This document shows positions 1-4,792 of a stretch of 6,457 bases of DNA, one piece after another. Location: assembly GCA_021792885.1 (NCBI GenBank), contig JAJYTV010000110.1, positions 1 to 6,457 of the forward strand, written 5' to 3'. The number at the start of each line of letters is the position of its first letter. The stretch's first letter is position 1. Made by a program: the position numbers and the translations under genes. Source of the stretch: Bacillota bacterium (lineage in GTDB: Bacteria; Bacillota; Sulfobacillia; JAJZYS01; JAJYTV01). The notes below the pieces were generated by a model. It made no database searches, was not told the origin of the DNA, and worked only from the letters and a program-made list of their open reading frames with translations.

Positions 1-1
1 G

Positions 2-79
2 AGCAGGGACACCGCGGACCTCGGCACCGTCTTCCGTCACTACGTGCACGGTGCAGAGGACAAGGAGGCACTGCCGTGA
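2..79 (+). CDS. ABC transporter ATP-binding protein, C-terminal end (partial)
   Basis: The last 25 codons of a gene that begins before the window. The frame ends in ...DLGTVFRHYVHG..., followed by a short charged tail and TGA. This resembles the C-terminal end of DrrA/CcmA-type ATPases that partner ABC-2 permeases, where a phrase like 'LEDVFLHLTG' closes the protein. No Walker or signature motif lies inside the window, so the call rests on this short match and on context. The stop codon overlaps the GTG start of the ABC-2 permease (GTGA, 4-base overlap), the usual arrangement for an ATPase-permease pair with coupled translation. If correct, this subunit would hydrolyse ATP at the cytoplasmic face to drive the permease. 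The C-terminus of any other co-transcribed gene remains possible. Confidence 0.6.
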   Translation, partial: SRDTADLGTVFRHYVHGAEDKEALP

Positions 80-855
80 TCTGGACGGCATTCACCGCCG
101 AGCTTCGGCGGGAGATCACCCAGCTGCGGCGCTACCCCACGGAGTTCCTCAGCGAGGCCATCTTCATCGCGGTCGTGTTCTACGGGCTCTTCCTCGGTGG
201 CAGCTACATGGCGGGGCACGGCATCCTCGGCAGCCGCCTCAGCGACATCATCATCGGCTACACGCTCTGGACGCTGATGCTCGGGGCCATCGGCAACATG
301 GGCTGGGGCATCGCGAACGAGGCCCAGAACGGTACGCTGGAACAAGTCTGCCTCGCCCCGATGCGCATCCGCACCATCTTCGCACTGCGCGCACTGGCGA
401 ACCTCGTCTACGACCTGGCCCTCACGCTTGTGGCCCTCGTGCTGATCATGCTCGTAACGCACCACACCATCCATTTCTCGGCGCTCGAACTGGAGCCCGT
501 GGTGCTGGCGATCGGCGTGTCGATCGGCATCGGCTACCTCGTAGCCAGCGTCACGATCCTCTTCAAGCGCTCAAGCCAGTTCCTGAACCTCCTGCAGTTC
601 GCCGTGCTGTTCCTCGTGATGACGCCCTTCAGCGACCTGCCTGGCGCCTTCAAGTACGTCGCGGTGATCGTGCCGCTCGGACCGCAGATGGGCGTCCTAC
701 GACACCTCGCGCTGGGTCAGACGCACTTCCCCGGCGAGGAGGCCTGGCTCCTGCTCGGGATCGCCAACGCGATCCTCTGGATCGTCCTCGGCTACGTCGT
801 CTACGGCCGCGCGCATGATGCGGCGCGCAGCCGCGGCATCCTCGGCCACTACTGA
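76..855 (+). CDS. ABC-2 type transporter permease
   Basis: A 259-residue membrane subunit of an ABC exporter. About six hydrophobic segments are visible, near residues 24-45, 58-79, 100-127, 136-160, 168-186 and 222-243, after a short amphipathic N-terminus. The stretch EAQNGTLEQ (residues 82-90) matches the conserved E-x3-GTLEQ coupling region of ABC-2 permeases, and the C-terminus ends in ILGHY, a tail often seen in this family. The GTG start at 76 is set by AAGGAGG at 62-68 with a 7-base gap, and it overlaps the upstream stop. The length is normal for a DrrB/YadH-like permease. Substrate cannot be read from sequence; drugs, lipids and polysaccharides are all known for the family. It should act in the cytoplasmic membrane, probably as a dimer with the ATPase encoded just upstream. 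No terminator with a T-tract follows. Confidence 0.93.
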   Translation: MIWTAFTAELRREITQLRRYPTEFLSEAIFIAVVFYGLFLGGSYMAGHGILGSRLSDIIIGYTLWTLMLGAIGNMGWGIANEAQNGTLEQVCLAPMRIRTIFALRALANLVYDLALTLVALVLIMLVTHHTIHFSALELEPVVLAIGVSIGIGYLVASVTILFKRSSQFLNLLQFAVLFLVMTPFSDLPGAFKYVAVIVPLGPQMGVLRHLALGQTHFPGEEAWLLLGIANAILWIVLGYVVYGRAHDAARSRGILGHY

Positions 856-864
856 GAGAACGCA

Positions 865-886
865 AGGCAGCGCGACGCGCTCGCCT
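865..886. repeat. Inverted repeat between convergent genes
   Basis: Arms AGGCAGCGCG (865-874) and CGCGCT-C-GCCT (876-886) are complementary apart from one bulged C, separated by a single base. The repeat lies 10 bases after the permease stop and 56 bases beyond the stop of the opposing EamA gene, where a shared transcription end would be expected. No T-run follows on either strand, and the one-base gap means the tip pairs must open to form a loop. It is therefore only a candidate 3'-end hairpin. The rest of the 856-941 gap shows nothing else beyond an AGGATCCT palindrome at 911-918. Confidence 0.3.
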
Positions 887-941
887 GGGTCGATGCGCCG
901 CGCTTTGCCAAGGATCCTGAAGCCTGCCACATCGTCCCTCG

Positions 942-1847
942 TCAGCGGGGCACGTCCTCGCGCGAGCGGGCGCTGGGTGCACGCTGGGCGATCAGCGCCC
1001 CCGCGACGGTGATCGCGCCGCCAAGCACCTCAAGGGCGGTGACGCGCTCCCCCAGCACCGCGATGCCGAGCGCCACGGTGAAGACCGGTAGGAGGTTTCC
1101 GAGCGGCGCCGCGCGCACCGCCCCCACCACGGAGACGCCCTGGTTCCACGCCCAGTAGGCGACGACCGACGCCACGGTGCTGACGTAGGCGACCGCCGCG
1201 ATGCCGAGCGGCGTGACGTGCAGCGTGGCGCCGTGCAGAGAGAGGACACCTGCGAGGGCGCTCGGGATGGCGCCGAAGGCGGCCGCGCCCGCCGTCATCT
1301 CGAGAGGGCCCATGCGGTCCTTCATCCTCCGGCCGAGGGCCGTGTACGCCCCCCAGCAGACGGCCGCGAGCAGGAGTTCGGCGGCGCCGAGTGGCGCCAC
1401 CGATCCCGATCCCAGCTGGGCGCCCATCAAGAGGAGCACGCCGCAGACCGCGAGCAGCGTGCCGACCCAACCTTGAGGAGTCGGACGCTCCCGGGCGAGG
1501 AGCGCTCCGAACAGCATGATCGTGACCGGCATCAGCCCGGAGATCATCCCGGCCTGCGCCGCGGGCACTTGCCGCAGGCCGAGGTAGGTCAGGGCGGAGA
1601 AGAGGAAGACGCCGAGCAGCCCCATCGTGGCGAGGAGCGGGGCCTCGCGCCGGAAGGGAACCCGTCCCCCGCTGGCTTTCACCAAGATCAGCAGGATCGC
1701 GGCGGAAACCGTCCAGCGCACGCCATTCAGGACGAGCGCGGGCATGGCGACGGCGAGATATCGCCCGGCGATGTAGTTCCCACTCCAAGCGAGGTTCGCG
1801 AATACCATGAGGGCGACGGCGAAGCCGACCTTGCGCGAGCGAGGCAT
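942..1847 (-). CDS. EamA/DMT superfamily transporter (RhaT/YdcZ-like exporter)
   Basis: A 301-residue integral membrane protein of the drug/metabolite transporter superfamily. It shows the family's ten-helix layout built from two EamA repeats, about residues 6-140 and 152-288. The first opens with ANLAWSGNYIAGRYL and contains GLRQVPAAQAGMI...P; the second contains WGAYTALGRR and later YWAWNQGV...LGNLLPVF...LGERVT, the typical phrases of these exporters. Members export amino acids, nucleosides or other metabolites by proton exchange; the substrate here is unknown. The ATG at 1847 follows AAAGGAGG (minus strand, 1866-1859) at an 11-base gap, slightly long, but no better start lies between. A minus-strand TATCAT (1885-1880) could be a -10 box, though no good -35 is seen. 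It is transcribed away from proB and converges on the ABC permease. Confidence 0.93.
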   Translation of the reverse strand: MPRSRKVGFAVALMVFANLAWSGNYIAGRYLAVAMPALVLNGVRWTVSAAILLILVKASGGRVPFRREAPLLATMGLLGVFLFSALTYLGLRQVPAAQAGMISGLMPVTIMLFGALLARERPTPQGWVGTLLAVCGVLLLMGAQLGSGSVAPLGAAELLLAAVCWGAYTALGRRMKDRMGPLEMTAGAAAFGAIPSALAGVLSLHGATLHVTPLGIAAVAYVSTVASVVAYWAWNQGVSVVGAVRAAPLGNLLPVFTVALGIAVLGERVTALEVLGGAITVAGALIAQRAPSARSREDVPR

Positions 1848-1929
1848 CTGGCGGGAGGCCTCCTTTGTGGCTTGCCCCTATGATAGCCGCAAGCGCGGCC
1901 CGCGTGGCCCCTTTGCCAGCATCTCGGCC

Positions 1930-1945
1930 ATGCACTCTCGTGCAT
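1930..1945. repeat. Perfect dyad ATGCAC-TCTC-GTGCAT in the divergent region
   Basis: Six-base perfect arms ATGCAC (1930-1935) and GTGCAT (1940-1945) around a 4-base gap. The dyad sits between the start of the EamA gene and the proB promoter, 68 bases upstream of the -35 box, and GTGCAT recurs at 2044-2049 near the predicted proB transcription start. It could be a regulator binding site for either divergent gene. A chance dyad of this size in over 200 bases is also plausible. Confidence 0.3.
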
Positions 1946-2013
1946 TGATATCGCACCCGCACCAGGCCGGCGTGCGTCGGCCACGCGTCCACCCGCAGCC
2001 AGTCATCACCACC

Positions 2014-2042
2014 TTGACGCGGCCAGGGCTTTGCCGTATAAA
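2014..2042 (+). promoter_or_regulatory. Sigma-70-type promoter of proBA
   Basis: TTGACG (2014-2019; 5 of 6 to TTGACA) and TATAAA (2037-2042; 5 of 6 to TATAAT) are separated by exactly 17 bases. Transcription would start near 2049, giving a leader of about 33 bases before the proB GTG at 2082. The spacing, both hexamers and the position directly upstream of an operon make this the best-supported promoter in the window. An alternative -10 (TATTAT, 2049-2054) lacks a matching -35. Confidence 0.75.
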
Positions 2043-2045
2043 TGT

Positions 2046-2056
2046 GCATATTATGC
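2046..2056. promoter_or_regulatory. Possible operator at the proBA transcription start
   Basis: GCAT (2046-2049) and ATGC (2053-2056) form a short dyad around ATT, just downstream of the -10 box and across the predicted +1. GTGCAT at 2044-2049 repeats one arm of the dyad at 1930-1945. A repressor bound here would block initiation. The arms are only four bases, so this is suggestive at best. Confidence 0.2.
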
Positions 2057-2081
2057 GTAACTGTCGGCGGGGGTCTTTTCG

Positions 2082-3203
2082 GTGAGGGCACAGCGCATCG
2101 TGGTCAAGATCGGATCGAGCAGTCTGACAGCGGAGGACGGCCTGCTCTCCCTTGACCGCATGGAGCGGCTGGCGAAGCAGATCTGCCGGCTCCGCGCCGA
2201 CGCAGTGGAGGTTATCCTGGTCTCCTCCGGCGCCGTCGCCGCAGGGCTCGGACGGCTGCACTGGCGGCCGGGCGAGGTGACGCTGCAGGAGAAGCAGTCC
2301 GCTGCGGCCGTGGGGCAGGGGCTCCTGATCGACGCCTACCGGGAACTCTTCGCGCCCTGCGGCATCGAAGTCGCGCAGATCCTGCTCGTGCGCTCCGACC
2401 TCGAAGAGCGCAGGCGCTATGTGCACGTGCGAAACACCCTTTCCACGCTCCTGCGCCACGGCGTCCTGCCGATCGTCAACGAGAACGACACGCTGGCCGT
2501 GGACGGGATCCGCTTCGGGGACAACGACACCCTGGCCGGGCTGATCGCGCTCGTGGCGGACGCGAGCCTTCTCGTGCTGTTGACGGATACGGACGGCTTC
2601 TATGATGCCGATCCACGCACCGACCGGGCGGCGCAGAAGATCTCCGACGTCTGGGACCTCACGGATGCGATGGCGAAGATGGCTGGGCGCGCGGGCTCGC
2701 GCATCGGCACGGGCGGAATGCGCACGAAGCTCGAGACGGCCCGCATCGCGATGGATGCGGGGATCGACACCGTCGTCCTGCACGCTGCGGAACCGGACGC
2801 CCTGCAGCGGCTCCTGGGCGGGGAGCCGCTCGGCACGACCTTCCATGCGCGCCGCGACCCCCTGCCGAGCAAGAAGCTCTGGATGCTCCACGGCACGCGC
2901 GCGGCCGGGCGCGTGACCCTCGATGCAGGTGCCGTCGACGCGCTGCTGGCCCGCTCGGCGAGCCTGCTCCTGCCGGGGATCACGGCGGTCTCCGGCGCGT
3001 TCCAGACGGGCGACGTGATCGAGCTCGCGACCTCCTCCGGCCGGGTGATCGGCAAGGGCATCGCGAACTGCTCCGCTTCGGACCTCAAGGATTGGCTCGC
3101 ACGGCGCAGACCCGGCTCCGTTGCGCGCGAACTGCGCATCGTCCACCATCGGGAGATGTCGATCGGGCGGGAGGGAACAGGCGATGGCAGCATCGAGGCT
3201 TGA
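2082..3203 (+). CDS. proB: Glutamate 5-kinase (gamma-glutamyl kinase)
   Basis: A 373-residue cytoplasmic enzyme that phosphorylates L-glutamate with ATP to gamma-glutamyl phosphate, the first and usually proline-inhibited step of proline synthesis. The amino acid kinase domain (about 1-258) shows VVKIGSSSLT (7-16), VSSGAV (47-52), the glutamate-site NENDT (133-137), FGDNDTLAG (145-153), the nucleotide-site TDTDGFYDADP (168-178) and GTGGMRTKL (209-217). A PUA domain follows (about 277-355), ending near VHHREMSIG. Length and layout match two-domain ProB proteins. The GTG start at 2082 lies 8 bases after a GGGGG run (2069-2073), a fair but imperfect ribosome binding site, and leaves the kinase domain in its usual place near the N-terminus. 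The promoter is at 2014-2042. The gene overlaps proA by 20 bases. The often-linked obg gene is not upstream. Confidence 0.97.
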   Translation: MRAQRIVVKIGSSSLTAEDGLLSLDRMERLAKQICRLRADAVEVILVSSGAVAAGLGRLHWRPGEVTLQEKQSAAAVGQGLLIDAYRELFAPCGIEVAQILLVRSDLEERRRYVHVRNTLSTLLRHGVLPIVNENDTLAVDGIRFGDNDTLAGLIALVADASLLVLLTDTDGFYDADPRTDRAAQKISDVWDLTDAMAKMAGRAGSRIGTGGMRTKLETARIAMDAGIDTVVLHAAEPDALQRLLGGEPLGTTFHARRDPLPSKKLWMLHGTRAAGRVTLDAGAVDALLARSASLLLPGITAVSGAFQTGDVIELATSSGRVIGKGIANCSASDLKDWLARRRPGSVARELRIVHHREMSIGREGTGDGSIEA

Positions 3204-4515
3204 GAGCGTGTCGCAGGACGGACTCGCAGGGTATGTGACGCAGCGCCTGCGCGCGGCACGCGCGACGCTCGGCACGCTCTCGCGCCTTACGGCGGAGGAG
3301 AAGTACCGCGCCCTGCAGGCGATCTCGCAGGCGCTTTGGGATCGGCGGCAGGAGATCCTATCCGCGAACGCGCTCGACCTCGCCGCGGCGCGCGAAGCCG
3401 GCGTCGACGACGCCCGCCTCGACCGCCTGCTGCTGGACGAGGGGCGGATCCGGCAGATGCAGGAAGGGCTGCTCGCGGTCGCCGCGCTGCCGGACCCCGT
3501 CGGTGAACGCCTCGAGACGATCGTGCGGGACGACGGGCTGCGCATCGACAAGCTGCGGGTGCCGATCGGCGTCGTGGCGATCGTCTACGAGTCGCGCCCG
3601 AACGTCACCGTCGATGCGGCGGGGATCACCTTGAAGACAGGCAACGCCGCCGTGCTGCGCGGGGGGCGGGAGGCGCTGCGCTCGAACCAGGCGCTCGTCG
3701 ACGCCATCCACCAAGGCCTGCAGGCGGCGCAGATGCCGACGGACGCCGTCCAGTTCATCGACCGCGTCGAGCGCGAGACGGTGGACCTGATGATCCGCGC
3801 AAGGGGCCTCGTCGATCTCGCGATCCCACGCGGAGGCGCCGGTCTCATCTCGTACGTGGGAGAACGCGCGCTCGTGCCGGTCATCGAGACGGGCGTCGGC
3901 AACTGCCACGTCTACGTCGACCGCACGGCAAACCTCGACATGGCCGACGCCATCGTCGTCAACGCCAAGACCCAGCGCCCTTCCGTCTGCAACGCCATGG
4001 AGACGCTGCTCGTCCATGAGGCGGTCGCGCCCAGCTGGCTGCCGCGCATCGCGCAAGAACTGGGGCAGCGCGGCGTCGAGCTGCGGGTCTGCCCCACATC
4101 CATGGAACACCTGCAGCGTGCCGGCATCCCCTCGGTCGTGCCCGCGACCGAGGAGGACTGGGGTACGGAGTTCCTGCGCCTCGTGCTGGCGGTGCGGGTC
4201 GTCCCCAGCCTGCAGGCCGCCCTCGAGCACATCGCGGAGTACGGCACCCGCCACTCCGAAGCCATCGTCACCGAGGACCCCGAGGCGGCGGAGGCGTTCC
4301 TCGCGCAGGTCGACGCGGCGGCCGTCTACCACAACGCCTCGACGCGGTTCACCGACGGGTTCGAGTTCGGCTTCGGCGTCGAGATCGGCATCTCGACCCA
4401 GAAGCTCCACGCGCGCGGCCCGATGGGGTTGCGCGAACTGACGAGCTACAAGTATGTCGTCCGCGGCCACGGTCACGTGCGCGGCACGGCGGCGGCGATC
4501 CCCGCTGCCGACTAG
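3184..4515 (+). CDS. proA: Glutamate-5-semialdehyde dehydrogenase (gamma-glutamyl phosphate reductase)
   Basis: A 443-residue enzyme of the aldehyde dehydrogenase superfamily. It reduces gamma-glutamyl phosphate with NADPH to glutamate-5-semialdehyde, the second step of proline synthesis. Visible family motifs are YESRPNVT (135-142), LKTGNAAVLRGG from about 150, IETGVGNCHVY (from about 237), RPSVCNAMETLL carrying the catalytic cysteine C269, and the C-terminal HNASTRFTDGFEFGFG and KLHARGPMGLREL...YKY. The frame stays open upstream to 3121, but the ATG at 3184 has GGAGG at 3170-3174 with a 9-base gap and gives a protein close to family size (about 415-430), with modest N- and C-terminal extensions. 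It overlaps the end of proB by 20 bases, so translation is probably coupled. ProA and ProB are thought to work as a pair that protects the labile acyl phosphate. Two hairpins follow the stop. Confidence 0.97.
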   Translation: MAASRLESVSQDGLAGYVTQRLRAARATLGTLSRLTAEEKYRALQAISQALWDRRQEILSANALDLAAAREAGVDDARLDRLLLDEGRIRQMQEGLLAVAALPDPVGERLETIVRDDGLRIDKLRVPIGVVAIVYESRPNVTVDAAGITLKTGNAAVLRGGREALRSNQALVDAIHQGLQAAQMPTDAVQFIDRVERETVDLMIRARGLVDLAIPRGGAGLISYVGERALVPVIETGVGNCHVYVDRTANLDMADAIVVNAKTQRPSVCNAMETLLVHEAVAPSWLPRIAQELGQRGVELRVCPTSMEHLQRAGIPSVVPATEEDWGTEFLRLVLAVRVVPSLQAALEHIAEYGTRHSEAIVTEDPEAAEAFLAQVDAAAVYHNASTRFTDGFEFGFGVEIGISTQKLHARGPMGLRELTSYKYVVRGHGHVRGTAAAIPAAD

Positions 4516-4546
4516 ACAGCGCCACTGACCGCCAGAACGCGATACC

Positions 4547-4587
4547 AAGGGAATGCGCCGGCGAAGCGCTCCGCGGCGCATTCCCTT
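4547..4587. other. Long hairpin after proA (14-bp perfect stem)
   Basis: Arms AAGGGAATGCGCCG (4547-4560) and CGGCGCATTCCCTT (4574-4587) are perfectly complementary around a 13-base loop, starting 31 bases after the proA stop. The 3' arm is followed by CCCCGCC rather than a T-run on the plus strand. It could stabilise the 3' end of proBA mRNA, or work with the hairpin at 4595-4616 as a composite terminator. As an intrinsic terminator on its own it is incomplete. Confidence 0.55.
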
Positions 4588-4594
4588 CCCCGCC

Positions 4595-4625
4595 GACCCG
4601 TCCATATGGACGGGTCCGTTTGTCT
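4595..4625 (+). terminator. Probable rho-independent terminator of proBA
   Basis: A perfect 22-base palindrome at 4595-4616 can fold into a 9-bp stem (GACCCGTCC / GGACGGGTC) with loop ATAT. It is followed by CGTTTGTCT, a short and imperfect T-rich tract. It lies 79 bases after the proA stop and only 7 bases after the preceding hairpin. Base composition changes abruptly just downstream. The weak T-tract is the main reservation. Confidence 0.6.
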
Positions 4626-4755
4626 ATGAAAATAGGCCGCTTGGTAGACAGGATGCTACTGCCAGATGAATAATCAACTTGATCTAGCTCTTTCTACTTG
4701 TTATTACGGCTTTCCATTCCTTGTATTCACTAATAAGTGGGTGCTTTTCTAGACA
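4621..4755. repeat. AT-rich segment bounded by imperfect inverted repeats
   Basis: TGTCTATGAAAA (4621-4632) and TTTTCTAGACA (4745-4755, reverse complement TGTCTAGAAAA) match at 11 positions with one inserted T. They enclose a 135-base segment of about 40% G+C inside a GC-rich region. A further TAGACA occurs at 4645-4650, facing the first arm. No coding frame of note and no flanking target duplication is visible. It may be a set of regulator half-sites or a small non-coding insertion; neither is proven. This entry also accounts for the gene-free interval between proA and the c-di-GMP gene (4516-4792), together with the two hairpins, the promoter candidate and the ribosome binding site. Confidence 0.3.
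4679..4707 (+). promoter_or_regulatory. Candidate promoter of the c-di-GMP gene
   Basis: TTGATC (4679-4684) and TATTAC (4702-4707), each 4 of 6 to consensus, are separated by 17 bases. Transcription would start near 4714, leaving a leader of about 80 bases. The AT-rich surroundings generate many weak hexamers, for example TTGTTA at 4698-4703, so this is one option among several. Confidence 0.25.
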
Positions 4756-4774
4756 CAAGCAGAAGTATTCTTCC

Positions 4775-4784
4775 AGGAGGTGAT
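4775..4784 (+). promoter_or_regulatory. Very strong ribosome binding site before a TTG start
   Basis: AGGAGGTGAT is a complete complement to the usual 3' end of 16S rRNA. The reading frame of the GGDEF protein has a stop (TGA) at 4781-4783 inside this site, so translation must begin downstream. The first in-frame start is TTG at 4793, 8 bases after the site's last base and 12 after AGGAGG. Later in-frame options (TTG 4805, GTG 4814, ATG 4832) lie too far away and have no site of their own. An out-of-frame ATG at 4783 is only 2 bases from AGGAGG. Confidence 0.7.
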
Positions 4785-4792
4785 GGGTACTT

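Noticed and set aside
1030..2091. 353-codon minus-strand frame overlapping the EamA gene.
   Set aside because: The EamA frame gives a complete ten-helix transporter with a ribosome binding site; this one gives a charged, Arg-rich product without domains.
1878..3551. 557-codon open frame on the minus strand across proB and its promoter region.
   Set aside because: It is antisense to clearly recognisable proB and proA, is rich in Arg, Ala and Ser as expected from GC-rich shadow frames, and resembles no family I know.
3358..4605. 415-codon minus-strand open frame over proA.
   Set aside because: It mirrors proA codons; composition is biased to Arg, Asp and Val and no domain is visible.
4513..4666. 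Direct partial repeat: TAGACAG...ACTG...GCCAGA at 4513-4536 and again at 4645-4666.
   Set aside because: The spacing inside the two copies differs and only short words match; one copy contains the proA stop codon. Too weak to call a duplication or attachment site.
4617..4792. A c-di-GMP riboswitch in the leader of the GGDEF/HD-GYP gene.
   Set aside because: I looked for the conserved GEMM-type core and tetraloop-receptor pattern and did not find it. A covariance-model scan would settle this.
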